A stretch of 64,000 nt of DNA from Certhia americana. Its lineage: Eukaryota > Chordata > Aves > Passeriformes > Certhiidae. The notes beneath the pieces were generated by a model. The model searched no databases. It was not told where the DNA came from and saw only the letters and a list, made by a program, of their open reading frames with translations. A program made the translations under genes and the position numbers. Shown in pieces: positions 50,361-63,800 of this stretch. The stretch covers positions 96,381,777 to 96,445,776 of the forward strand of contig CM031857.1 in NCBI GenBank assembly GCA_018697195.1, in the 5' to 3' direction. Within the stretch, counting starts at the first letter, position 1, and the number at the start of each line of letters is the position of its first letter.

Positions 50361-53300
50361 GGCATTGGGAAGAAGGGTTGGAGAGAGGGAAAAAGATTAT
50401 TATTTCAAAAATGTTTAGTACTGGTTTTCCTTCGTTCACCATTTCTCCTCAACTGTTTGATCTTTCTACTTTTTAAGGGGAATTTATTGCACAAATGTGT
50501 ATTTTAGTCATGATCTTTCTCAGGTTGCCAAGGCGGAGGAGATAAACATCACAAGTTGTCGATGTAATTCAGGGGACAACTCCTGAGTAAAATTTCACTT
50601 CTATCACATGTGTTTGTAAATGGGATCAATGTATATTCAGCAGGAAAAATGAAAGCATGCCCACTTTGACCTGAATGAGTCCACCTTCAGGGGTAAAACA
50701 TTTGTCAGGTAAAAGAGTAGTATGCAAATCAACAGAACTTTAAAATTACGTTTAAAGGGGCTGAGGAGGTCAATGTAGGGAGCCTCTGTCCATTAGCAGG
50801 ACTTAGAGGTGATGAGCTGAAGAAAACCAACATACAGCCAGATAGACATGTATTCATGCTTTAAACTCTTGAAGCTTACAGCTTTGCCTGCTTTCCTTGC
50901 AAATTTTCTCTGTATCTTAATAATCACAGAGGTGACTAAAGCTCTGCTTAGTACCACCTTTGACTGATATATACATAGGGAAACAGGTTCATGTCATGGT
51001 TCTCCTCTGGTCTACTGCACGTCTTTATTTATTACTGTGCTGTTTCCAAGCTAGTAAGTCTTATAAACTAAATTTGATTTTGAATGAATGAATCTTATGA
51101 ATCTTAAGATTCAATCGGAAGCTTTTGAAGCTTTGCAGCTTATAACTGGAGCTGATCTCTTAGTTTTTATTCTTCAGCCTGCAGGTCAAGCAATTATTAC
51201 TTTGTGTCTCTTACTCTAATTTTGTGCCAGTCTATTTTAGCTTGCCAACTGTCATGTTGGTGGATTGAGCTTTTCCATAGTTCTACATAATACATTTCCA
51301 GCTCAAAGAGTAAAGTATTTTTAAATTAAAATGCATTCATTTCCATGAAAACTATTAATATAAAATCAGTATTCAATAAAGCTGTAGTCCTGTCTGGTGT
51401 TGGTTTCTACTAGTCCAGCTAGACCTAAATTAAAGACAATTTTCTGTTGGCTTTAAATCAAAGATGCAGAAATTAAATTCATTTTCTCCATAAACATGTT
51501 CCTGAAGTTTTTTTTTCAAGAGCTGAATAAATAATTATCTTTTCGTGATTAAATAATGTGATGGCTGTAAATGTGGTCACTTGCATGAAGATGGGTGATT
51601 TAATATGGCAGTCAAAGAAATAGGTTTCTATGCTTAAGATGCATGGACTTTGAGTAAGGGAAAGACTGGATTAACAGGGGTAAATTATGTGCATTGGTTT
51701 ATAATCTGCTTTTATTGCCTGATTTTTGGACAACAGCTGGGTAAGAAAGTGTTGAGAAGTAACTAGTGAAGGTCGTCTAACCTGCTCTTTTTATGTTATG
51801 GTCCCACCTTTTACAGAGCAGGGGCTTTGCTGTGCTGGGTAGATGCTAGATGGTAGATGGGGATTGTAAGAGAGTAGGGGGCTGTGTCTCTGCAGCAACC
51901 TTTCTGTTTTGCACTCTCCATCCTTCCTTTGTGTGTGGGTGTGTGGGCACACAAATCTGTCCTTACCTACATATCCATTTACATGTACATAGAACATGCT
52001 TATGTACTTACTCTCAGTGTGTGTAGGGTTCTGAAAGCAGCATTTCAAATTGCCAGAACAGAAAATACACAGAACAGAGATGTTTGTGACCAGTATTAGT
52101 TAGAAAATTAGCCTCACAGCAAGAGAGCCTCTGCTATGCAAAGTAGAGAGGAAAGATTAGCAAAAATTAATGGGCTACTGTTGACAAAGAAAAAAAAGAT
52201 GGTCTAATCACTAGGTGGGAATAGAAGGCAACATGGCATTATTTTTCAGCTTGCTCTCATTTATACTGATCTGTGAATTACACAGTGCCTGAAGCTATGC
52301 CCGGACTCTGTAAACACTTTCTGCAAAGAGTATGCAAAACATAAAGACATTGCATAACCAATAGGATTTGCACTGAAGGAACAGTGAAGGAAAAATAATA
52401 ACACCAAGACTCAAGCATGGCTCAAGATTTTTGCTTGAAGCAAAATCTCTTCAGGATAGTGCATGAAATAAAACATTGAAGGGATAAATGCCTGTAAAAG
52501 AGGAAGTGGGGTAGGAGTAAGGGATGAACAAAAGTGTCCAGGGCATAGAAATTGAGATAATGAGTAGACAGACAAGATATTACATGAAAACACATTCAAC
52601 AAATTGAGGTGAAATCCAAACTGACAAAGAGAAAGATTTGTGACCAACCTAGCAGCAAAAACAGAATGGTGCTGGGATGGACCATGGAGCAGTGGACCTT
52701 TTTCACAGTGTGACGCTGCTGTTTCCCACATGAGTTACTGCACTAAATTAAAGCACTCTCTGGCTTTAGCTAGGCAGTTTGACTAAGCCAATTCACAAAG
52801 CTTCACTTATTTTTAAGGTAAAGGAGAACATGGTGGCTGTGGATTACAAGATACGTCATAGAGAACTGAACAAAAGGCAGGAATGAAGTTGCTAAAATTA
52901 GGAGACAAGTGGGAAATAATTTTAATTTTAATAGGCAATGTGTGGTCTAAGTGGAAGTTTAGGGGAGAAGGTTTAAAAAAGAGGTAATGAGTTCTCTGGT
53001 GAAGTTTTTATGTGTACCGTAGTGCATGCAGTGGGACAAAGAAAATAGGAGAAATAAAAATACACAAATCCAGAAAGAATCTAAACATCACATCACAACT
53101 GATCAGATTTGACCAAACCATACTGAAGACACAAAACCTAGCTGATAAACGTAAAGGCTGACACTCTCAAACACACATTAGTAGATGGAAAGGGAGGGAG
53201 AAATAAACTTGCTTTGTAAAGGGAATTTTGTGACTCTCCATGGTACAAGCTGTGTATTGCTCAGACTGTTTTAAACTGTATTAGCCAGATGCATATGGAA

Positions 53301-55206
53301 TTTTACACGCTTTACATCATCCCTGCTAAAAAAAAGGATAAGAAGGCACACATCTCTGTAACAAAAGATTTCCCATCCTAATGAGGCCACTGTATTTGCC
53401 CAAAGCTAGTTATTCCATATTCACCAGCCTGTTGGACACAAAGATGCTCATTAATAGGTACAGCCAAAGCACATGGTACTTGATCTACTCCCAGCCACCT
53501 GACTTTCCCCCATGGACAATTTCAGCCCAGGTGCAAATTAGAATTTCCAAAAAACAGTAGAGTCCCAGAACAGCAGTGGGCTTTATGTGTCTAGAAGGGC
53601 AAAAAAAGCTGTTAAAATAACACATCTGTGTTTCTGTCAAATAAAGGTCAATGAGGAAAGCCTTAATCTGTCTTTAAAAGGCAATCAGGATCAAGCCTTG
53701 GTAAAAGATCTAAGCAACTCCAGATATTCCTGTGCAGAAATAAACAGAGAAATACGATATTTATCTGATAATTTGGAGGAAATGAAGCTCAAGATACTGA
53801 TGAGGTGGTTTCAGTTTTAGGCAAATTTTACTTCCACATGAATTACTGGTAAGGTTTTATTGCCTGAAAGGGGATTTAGAATATTAAAAACCAACAGTTA
53901 GATCATGAAGACATAAAAGTCAGAAGTACAACTTTTCAAACATAACATGAAATGTTACTTCTGGGAATACACGAGAAATTTCTCTTGACTTGGGTTTCAA
54001 AAAGTTGTTGGACAACCAATTCCAAAGTTGTATTTATGCAAATACTTTGTTTTCTAATTTTTCTATAGTTATCAGTCTCCTCAGAACTGAAGTAAAAGTC
54101 TTTTGCTAGAACTTGCAGGATTGTTCTTAGCTCTTTGCATCTGTCAGATCTGAACAGTGCTTTCTAAAACCACATAGCAAGTTTTTCTGGCCTTTTTTTG
54201 GCATGCGAGCTCTTTTCAGTGCCAGTTCAACAGAAACATGAACTAGATATTGTTTCCAATACCGTAGTGCAAAACCATCAGCTCAAGTACGAGCAAGTCT
54301 TCTGTAAGAGAAGATAAAATTTGAATAAATGTAAAGCACATTTGAAAATATTGCAGCCTTGAATTTTGCCATTGCATCACTTCTTGGGGGTAAACAGGGA
54401 CAACCAGTTTCTATTTATTTCTTTTACTTAATCTTCTCTGAGTACTGTCTAACTGATAGCTACATATTGTTATAAAGTCCTTGAAAAAAGGTGAACGCTA
54501 CGTATTGTTAGAGGAAACAAGTGGCTGTTGTATTTAGTTTTGGCAGAAACACAAACACATTTTTATATCTTTTTGTTTCATCTAAATCCATTAAGACAGC
54601 TTTTCCGTTTCTGACTACATAAAATGCAGTCTGCATTTCATTTTATGGTAACACAAATTTTACAGAAACTTTACAATTAGTGTACTTTAGCATTGCTGCA
54701 AAATTCTACAGGAGCTGATAATTTTCTTGCTTTGTGGTGGTGATGGGTGGCTAAGCAACTCAAAACAGAATGGCTCTTAAATTTAAAAATTAAACCTTTA
54801 ATCAACACGAAACAAAATTACTGCCTTAAGATAAAATCCCAAACGTTTAACATTTTCCCAACTTTTTTTTCCTTGGTTTTGTGATGTAACAAGGGGCTGC
54901 CACCTGGCAGAAGCAAGCTGCAGAAGTTACCATTCTCACTTCACATTCCAGGTGCACTGACTGTAGAAAGCTCCCTTTGTTCCTTCCTCAAATGTGAATA
55001 AACAGTAGCAGCTTTTATAGCCCTGACACAGAGTGTGAGCCATAACAAGAGAAAACATGAAATGCCAGTGTACTCTGAGGCAAAATTTTGCCTTGCAAGG
55101 AGATAGACGTTTTAAAAGTATGCATGTAATTTTAAAACTAAGTACAGAGTTTTAAATTAAAAAAAATCAAAGTGCCTGTAAAGCTCAAACTTGCTAGATA
55201 AAAGAA

Positions 55207-55246
55207 AAGAAGTTTACAGTTTGGGAAAGAAGTTTACAGATTGGGA
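55207..55246. repeat. 20-base tandem duplication
   Basis: Two adjacent 20-base units at 55207-55226 and 55227-55246 differ at one position (AAGAAGTTTACAG, then T or A, then TTGGGA). Confidence 0.93.
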
Positions 55247-55889
55247 AATAAGTAACACAAGACGAGATTAAAAAATAAAGCAATACTCTCATTTTAAAAA
55301 AAAAAAGTTGTACAGGTACACTTCCTGCACTCCCGCACCCTTTAGGACATTTAGCTTCTCAATTCATGTAGTCACCAGCTCCTACCTTGTATTCGAAACC
55401 AATTATCCATATTAAAAATGCAAGGCCACATCCCATGCTCTGCGTGCTGGCACTGCTCTCCTGGCTCCAGTGGCACTGGGCCAGTGACAATATTTGAAGA
55501 TCCAGCTGAGAGGCAGTGTCCAAGTGCATCAGCTCGAGGTTGGCAGCCACACAGCTTCTCTTCCTTGCAGAGCCAGTGCCGAGGAACAGCACCTTGTTAT
55601 GTGAGGGAGGGTCTAAATCAGAGGTGGGGAAGCTGTAGCCTCAGATTTCTTGTACTCTTTGTCCATCACCACAAGTTTTTGGGTGTGTACTGTTGTTGTG
55701 AACACTGGATAATGCTAAGCACATACGTGTGGTGTGCCAAGGTCTATTCATCTCTTACCAAATAATTTCCCCACACCTGCCAACCTGCTCTAAAGGAGAG
55801 ACCAAATTATACAACACCTTTTGTGTGCTTTCCCTCATCATTACTAAGTTCTAATAAATTGTATTATAATGTTGAATACTGTAAAAAGG

Positions 55890-55905
55890 AAAAAAAAAAA
55901 AAAAA
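55890..55905. repeat. A16 homopolymer
   Basis: Sixteen consecutive A residues, low complexity. Confidence 0.9.
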
Positions 55906-56497
55906 GCATCACAAGCCAAAGATTTCTCAACTGAGTTTCCTTTCAGACAGTGCTGCAGGTGTGCATATTCATTGAGAAAGGCAATAAAACTTCTGATGCA
56001 AAGTAGAATGAGAGCATCACGGGCCTCTTTAAAAACAACTGAGGTCAGTGGGAATGTCAAATTGACTGAAGGTATCCATGTGGCTGATAGAGTTAAGGAC
56101 CAGCCAGGACTGTTTGTTCTCCTCCCTCACCAGGGACCACTGCAGGTTTCAGTCACAATCAGAGCTCAGGAATCTCAAGAGATCCAGATATGGTTCATCA
56201 CAAACTTCATCATGAACTTATCCAAAACTGGAAGCTAGAAACATCATCCACAACCATGGTGTGTTTTTTGAGTATGGTTCTAATGATCAGGTTTTTTAGT
56301 ACCAACTGACACCCACCCAGTCCTTCCTAAGTAGTTGAGAGTCACGTACCCTGATATGAGTCTAACACAGAACTAGTCATGTACTTGCTCAGAGACTAAG
56401 GCAACCACACCAAAAATTCCTTTCTTACAAATTTCAGCTTTTTGAAGTGGCATGTGTGTGTTTCTGATTTCTCTTTCTGAGCCTCAAAGTTTTTACT

Positions 56498-56586
56498 TTC
56501 TTCCCTTCCCTTCCTTCCCCCCCCTTCCCTTCCCTTCCCATCCCTTGCCTTGCCTTGCCTTGCCTTGCCTTGCCTTGCCTTCCCCT
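56498..56586. repeat. Pentanucleotide microsatellite, CCTTC then CCTTG
   Basis: An irregular CCTTC/CCCTT tract at 56498-56542 passes into seven uninterrupted CCTTG units at 56543-56577 and closes with CCTTC. The unit change shows that one variant unit was amplified. Lys-Ala-Arg-rich open frames on the minus strand here are artefacts. Confidence 0.95.
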
Positions 56587-59500
56587 CTAATTCCATACAC
56601 TGCCCTGAATATTACTGTGCAGTTAAAGAATGAACTAGAGCAGATTATATTTCATTATTGAGATTTTTAAAGAAACTGCTTTTTCATCTTTAGATTTTGC
56701 TTTTCATTTGAAGTGCAACTGCTAGTAGATTTCTTCAATCTTGTTTTTATCAGAAGCCAAAAAACAAGTGGCAATGCAGAGCTCCACACTGAGAGAAGGA
56801 AGGGTGAGAGGCAGAAAGGATGAAGAAAGGAAAATTAGGAAAAGAGTGAATTTAGTCTCCAGAGCTTGAAACTGACAAATAGTTGGTGCAATTTTAATTT
56901 CAGCCCCATCTGATTCAAATTATATGCTTTTTCATTACATGACTGCTTTGCAATCAAGTGTTTATCTCTGTACCTCTATGTTTTGTATACATACTGAAGA
57001 TGAAGCTTTATTTCAATCTTAGCCATCATTGGGTTAGGAGATGTGGGAAGGAAGAGTGAAGATGCTTACAGTCAGTGTGTTTTGATGACTCATTTTACAC
57101 TGAGAAGCTGCCAGATATGCATCATTTCCACTCACTGAGAAATGCTGTTTTAGTCAACTGAAATAGCTTTTGATCTAGGGTAGGGGGTCTTCAACCTACA
57201 AGCAAATGGAGACCACATGGTAATTATCCTCATGTTGATGCCAAAGCCAAAAATGCTGCTGTTTTTAAAAAGCAGCACCAAAGGAGAGGCCATGCAGTTA
57301 GTATCTATTTACGTCTGGAGTATAATGAAAGAGACAGCAAAGACCACAAAGTAGATAGGATGAAACAAGAAAAATTGGCATGAACTTTCTTTAAGTGATC
57401 AAAACCAAAGTCAAATGTGCTTCAGTACCTGAATATCAGTACTGTCTTAAGTACAGAAATACTAATTTGAGCTTTGCAAAGGTAACTTGGGTAGCTGGGA
57501 AACTGCAGAGCTTTTTGTTCTGGAAGTAACACATGGGTTTTACATAACCTCATTCTTCCCCCTGTATTAGAGAGGAAGATTAGATAGCTGTCAGAGATCT
57601 GATTACAAAGAATTTCTGAGGTATTTTTATCGCACTACTATTTTAAGAGGTAGAATTGCTAGTGGTTTTATAATGGAAACATTTGCTATTTACAGGATTT
57701 AATTCAATTGCTTAATTGCTGATTCAGAATGCAAAGGACTGGAACTTGAGCCAAGAGTCATTTTTCCCAAAGAAAATATTTATTAAAATAAAAGCAAACT
57801 TTAGCCATATCATCCAAGTTCCAAATTGAAGCAAAGATGGTAGGAAGAAATCTCAACTATTTCCAACCTCTTCAGGAATGTCCATTAATACAGACTTTAA
57901 GTTCCTTAGGGAAAGCATACTTTCTCTTCATGATTAAGAATGGGTCAGGGAAAAGATTTACGGGAAAATATTTAAGGTACATACATGCTTAGCGAAATTC
58001 AGAAAGAAATCGAAATGGCTGCTGTGCCTAACTTCTTTTGACGTGGTGCCTCACCTATAAAAAACAAATACCCAAATACACAGGTAATTTCAGCATGTGA
58101 CTGCCGTAATATTCTGATGGTCACGAGCTAACAAAATCCCTCATACAAATCAGGTTCTCAATGCCAGATAATAATTTCTAAGGCACAAATATCATTGTCT
58201 ATAAAAAGTCTCCTCTGTTCAGATTCCTAGTGTGATAGCTTACATCTGCCTCTACATATTAGAGACATCAAGAGGAAAAAATAGATGTATGGAAATCAGA
58301 CACGTTGTAGAGTTAAAGCTATCATATTTCACAGGGCTACCTCGCTAGATGATCCTTGCTTGGCTCACATCTTGTATGACTTGTATCCAGTCATAAAGGA
58401 CGTGATTTTGAATTCCTGGCATCCTCAGCTGGCATTGAGCTGAAGAATACAGGTGATTCCAAATAGGTCATTCACTGCTTCTCTTCTTTGGAGACCTTGA
58501 TTTTCAAATACTTGAAGGTTTATCTTCAAGCATGGGGAGCAGAGGCAGTGTGTTCACTTAATATTGAAGAAGTATTTAACACACCAATACAAAGTGTTCT
58601 GATAATATATTAAGGACTACCCAGGACATCTTTGCTATAATGGATTCTAGGAAAGAACAAATTGACATTTGAAGAGCCTAGTGGGTCATCTAACCCATCC
58701 ATGGAATATGCAGAATTAATAACTATGAGCCCTTGGATATCATCCTGAAAATAAGCTCAGGAACAATAAATAATTTATAGTCCATTTGCAGTCACAAGTC
58801 TTTCATTCTTACAGATACTCTTGGAACTGGAGCAGAATTTAATAGTGCAAAAAGCACAAAAAGAACAGTGGCAAAAAGCTCCTCCTCAGTGTTATCTTTG
58901 GATACAATTGTCTGTGCCTAGCTCTGAATAACTCAGCCAATTCTCCCTCTTGCACATTCAGGCATGAAGTTTAAAATCTCAGTAGACCATTATAAGCTCT
59001 CACTCAAGCTGGTGTAAATCCAGACTAGCTCCTATGATGTCAGTGAATAAAGTTACTCTGAATTTACTGCTGTGTAACTGGGAGTGGATACTGATCTCAC
59101 CCACTTTATTTTTTCTGTAAATTACTATGCCAAATCCTTATGGCCTCACATAGGCAAGAACTCCTGTTTGTCATCAGCACAAATTCTAAATGAGCAGATA
59201 GTGCTGTGTTGCCCTTTAATCCCTTCTTTGTTTCATAGCTTAGCCATGCACTTCTGACAACTCCCTGTATTGGCTGGTCACTCCTTTTGGAGACTGTGGC
59301 AACAACAGCTGAGGATGTAGAAATTATTAAAGTAATTTTCTAGCTGTGTTTCCACCAAAACAACAGGGGTGCTTGATAGATCAGTGCCTGCTGTGTCACT
59401 ATTCCACACCTCCCCTAAAGAGCTGGGAAATTTTCTGTTTGATATCAGATCTGTCCCCACCTTAAGAGAAAAATCACCTTTCTTTAGCAACTGAAAACTC

Positions 59501-60439
59501 AATTTTTCCAACAGAGCTTATCTGCAGCAAGCTGACAGACTGCAGAGCTCCAGCAAGCAACCTGGCCCCTGGCATCAGTAACATGTCCCCTAGCTGCATC
59601 TCTCTAAAGCCTTTTTCTCTGGGAAGCAAGCTCTAAATTGCAGTACATGTGAAATGAAATAATAGTCTTAGGGCTCATGCTCTGAAGTGCTATTACAAGT
59701 GTAGGTACTGCAAAACACTTGTTTGATATATTGAAATAATTCCTTTCAAGAGAGTTTATGTTGATTTCTTCCACTTCATTGCAATATACAGAAGGACCTC
59801 TTTCCATTAGTTTTATAACAATAGCTTTATTACTCCGTGCTTTTATTAGCTGTAAAATTGGCGCAAAATGAAAGATGTTTACAGTTTGAACATACAGAAA
59901 ATAGAAAGGAAATCTTGAAACTGACATAAAGAAATGTTAGGAAATCTAGCTAGTTACTGTCTGTGAAACATGTAGGTTTGCAACAAGAAAGTAGTACAGG
60001 AAAACAGTGAATCATGAATGTGAAGCATAGCTAGATAAAATGCATGCAGCATAATAATAATCTGAAAAACAGTCGAACCAAGGACACTAACAATTTGCCA
60101 CAATAGTTTGCCTTTCAGAAGCACTGAATTCAGAATTTAACTTAAAGAAAGAAAAATAAATCTTCCTAAAGATGGGCCTGCAACTCTGGTCAGATTCTCA
60201 CAGCATGCTTAAATTAATCAACTGGCCATAACCCAAACCACTGTGACTGGAGATTTACGGAAACATGGCATAGTTGATCTTTTTCCTTGCCTAAATTGTG
60301 ATAATTTGGTGTTGAAAAAAATGCCTCTCACTGTTTCTTGAAGTCCATTGCTATAATGATTGATGATTGCAAAATTGTTGATTGCAACATCTTGAGTGTT
60401 TTATGTTTAGTTTTAAATGTCTCTGAACTAAAGGGCAGA
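56587..60439. other. AT-rich non-coding stretch, no gene seen
   Basis: No gene, RNA gene or repeat family was recognised. Open frames stay at or below about 107 codons without recognisable content. Confidence 0.5.
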
Positions 60440-60880
60440 AGAAAGTTTTCTATGATCTCATGCACTCATGCCTTAGATCTGTGACAAGATGGCCCCAGAC
60501 TTTACACAAACGAACTTGCACAATGCTGGGACAGGACAGCCAGGAGAGACAATCCCACATGTCAGGGTGCATCCAGGCTATTGGAAGCAGGATGCCTTTG
60601 TCAATGGCGCCGTCACCAAGACATCTGGGGCTATGCCATTTCTGTGCAAACATCTGTGATTGCACTAGGATCAAGCGGTGCTCACAGTGTTGCACACAGG
60701 GGTTGATTACAGCATGGCTGTGGCCACCCCTGTGCTTTCCCAGCTGTGCCTGGGGCTGTGGATCCCAATGCCAGCTGAATTCTGAGGGAGCACGGCAGCC
60801 ACAGAGACCCCAAAGCATCGCGGTTTGTCACAAGGACAAATGCACCCTCTGGAGTCCCTCTGATGCTGGTTAAGCATTGC
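60440..60880. other. Isolated GC-rich segment with open frames on both strands
   Basis: About 440 bases stand out from AT-rich flanks. A 137-codon plus-strand frame (60460-60873) and a 122-codon minus-strand frame (60450-60818) cover the same DNA. Neither peptide resembles a family I know. About seven CpG dinucleotides are present, so it is not a CpG island. A sharp composition boundary on both sides is compatible with an inserted sequence, but I found no clear terminal repeats. A near-palindrome TTAAGCATTGCTTAA lies at the right edge (about 60870-60884). Confidence 0.4.
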
Positions 60881-63800
60881 TTAATCAAGAAGAAACTATT
60901 CCTAAGTTTAAGGAAACTTTTGCCATTTTTTCTTTGCTCTTGAAGCTTCAGATGGAGATGATTTTGTTCAACTATCTACATCAATTATGCAGTTGGGAAA
61001 ATAAGTCTGGAAAGGACTTGTTGAATTATTTCTTTCTACTGAGGAAAGCCCTTTCCCACGCACTACACAGAGGATTGCTATGATAGTTTAGATTGTTTTG
61101 CAATGTCAGGCCTAGGCTGGTACCAACAGCTATCACAAAAAAAAAAATCCTTATGTTTCCTTTACTAACTCCTCACTTCTGGAAGAAGATTTAGGATCTG
61201 CAATTTAACTAGAATGTTACTTAATCTAAGTGATTTATGTGAAGTCAGAGGTGCTGCATTTACATTTGCAGCTTCAAAACAATTGGATTTTGTAAAGCAG
61301 AGATAAAGAAGCTGATGTTTGTCTGAAAGTTCTGGATGGTTTTTATTATTTTACTTATGAATCTAATAAGTTTTTATAAATTCTGGGTGACAGAAAAAAA
61401 CATAGCTGGCTTTTTAATACCAACACTGAAAGTATACACTGCAGGATTATGGTCTAAATTTATTTCTTGACATCCATTTTATTTAGGGAGTGATATATAT
61501 CTAGCCCACTCAGCACCTGCTGTCTTCAGACACACCAGCCATTTATGTCACTTATTTAGGGTTCCCCCTTAGGCTCTGGAGAGCAGTTCTTCTACTTCAG
61601 AATCCCCTTCTTCCATCATACAGTTTTTATCAGATTCTCACTTCAAAATCCTACCATGGCCAATTGTGCTGGAGAGGTCAAGAAATAAAGAACAGGCTGC
61701 TTTCTGTGCTGGTGAGATACCCCAGGGAGCTCTAGCTCTGCAATTCAGGCTCTGGAAATGCATCATTCCTTTGATTTCATCATGTTGCTGTTTGTTTGAT
61801 GAAGTGTTCAAAATTCAGTGGCACCAGCACACCAACAGGCTTTACCATATCATAATCCTTGTGAAGGTCTTCATGAGCTTGCACACAAAGCCTTTGGAAG
61901 TCAAGTTCAAAACAAAACAAGGACCATATTCTTTTTCTGTATGGAATTTTAAGGGGAAAGTCTTCCAATTTTAAGCAGAAAAGCATTTTACAGAAGATGT
62001 TTTAATTAACAAAGCAGCGGCCATTCCTAGCAACTACAGCAATTTAATAAGAACAGCTTTTTGCAAAGGACTTGGGTGACACTGGTCCATTCATTAAGAG
62101 CCACAGGAACTGAGAATGTCTCCTGCTCCTCTGTCATGATGCTGCCAGCACCCAGCTCCCAACTCTACAAACTGTCTGCCACTACAGCCACAGGTTTGGG
62201 TCATAAACTCTTCCTGTGGGCTTGTGCTGCAGACGTGCAGCTTCAGGGATGAGTGTGCTCAGTGGCCTCAGTCCTGGTTCTGCTCTAGAGAGGCATCAGT
62301 GAGTGGTAAATACCTGGGGCCAGGGGACAGCAGCAGCACACACACACACTTCAGGGCACAGATTACTCTCCTGAAATGTGGGAAGAACAAAAAGCAGTGC
62401 TGTTGTGACTACAGGTAACTTAAGAACATAATTTTGGATTTTTTCACGAAGTTGCAAGTACTGGTAATTGCTTTCAGAATGATTCCTAAAAGAGATATTT
62501 CTCTGAAAATGGTATCTTAATGACTATTGCTCTACTTGTAGGAAAAAAATGGCTGTGATCTGCATCAGAGAAGTGCTAAGAGCAGATCTGCATCAACTCC
62601 CTGTGACTGTTGTGCTCAGCAGGCATGTACAGCTGCTGGTCCTCAACCAGCTCAGGGTTCTTCTAGTATATTTTTAGATGAGCAGGATGCATAATTTTAA
62701 AAATAAAACATTTGCCAGACCACACATCATTTCATTTTTGCAGCCCTTATTTTTAATAAACTATTACTTCTTCCACAACGCTGTAATATTTTCCACAACA
62801 CCACTTTTCCAAAGCATTGTCCAAGCCTCCTCTGGGCTCTGCAGCAGCCAGTACTGAAATTCTTGCATGATTTATTTTCCCAGGCACCTTTAGTTCTCTT
62901 GTGGATATTAAAAGAGCAAGAGTTTTAAATATAACCATACATAAAAGAAAGTATTTTTTGACAATTACAGGAAAGCCCTATTTGTATTTCTTACATGTGA
63001 TTCATCATCTTTATGATGATATGAATTATGAAGACAATATAATATATTCTGTGTTTCCTCACACAAGAATATATCTGGTTTGCCTTTGATTTCCTACTGA
63101 ATCCATTCTACAGTGGGTTTTCAAACAATGATGATACAAAAATCTGAATTTGACTGGGTTTCTGGGAAGATCTTCCCAGCAAAGAATGACCATATTATGT
63201 GGCTCTTTTTCTTCTACTCCATGGGTAGAAGGATACACAAAGCAAAAAATGGAAATACAGATTCTGAATCTATGTCAATCTATGTTCACAGTCAGCTATG
63301 TGAACTGCAAACTTTAATTTTATATATTTTTTCATCTGTATTTATAGGCCAGAAAACCTAGTTCTTGTTTTCAACAAAGCATTAAAAATAATATTAAAAA
63401 CTTTTTAAAAATGTCAAGTTTAGCACTTAAAAGTAAATTTTTTAATGTTTAATGTCCAGAATTAGACTTTTTTGTTGGTTTTTTGTTTAAATCTTAATTT
63501 CCAGAGTTTATAAAACCCTGTGTGCACCATTCATTCCAGGTATGTACAAACTTTTTGCACACTGCTTAAGGAAGCTCCACATAAGTTTGGAGGAAACTGC
63601 TGACCTTCTGTCACCACCAAAGTGTGGATTATCATACCTGGGAATGTCATGTAAACTCCTAATTATGTAAGACTAACTTCTACTCATGGAGGTTATGAGT
63701 AACAAAAAAGCACTTCAGTGACTGTACTTGGGTTTGGTAACTGAGGATGTATACATTTTGAGTAATTCTCACAGATGCACAAAAACATTGGTCACAAGAA

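Larger units (their letters stand above)
50361..56497. other. AT-rich non-coding stretch, no gene seen
   Basis: About 6 kb without a recognisable gene. A 77-codon plus-strand frame at 53587-53820 has a charged, coiled-coil-like C-terminal half but no family match and weak splice context. A GC-richer patch lies at 55400-55600. Confidence 0.5.

Noticed and set aside
53587..53820. 77-codon frame with a coiled-coil-like C-terminal half
   Set aside because: No family match, no good acceptor upstream and an immediate stop. Composition alone is too weak to call an exon.
55610..55680. gaggtggggaagctgtagcc resembling a hAT-type terminal sequence
   Set aside because: Short, imperfect and without an opposite terminal inverted repeat or 8-base target duplication.
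56396..56596. Minus-strand frame rich in Gly-Lys-Ala-Arg-Gln
   Set aside because: Translation of the CCTTC/CCTTG pentanucleotide array.
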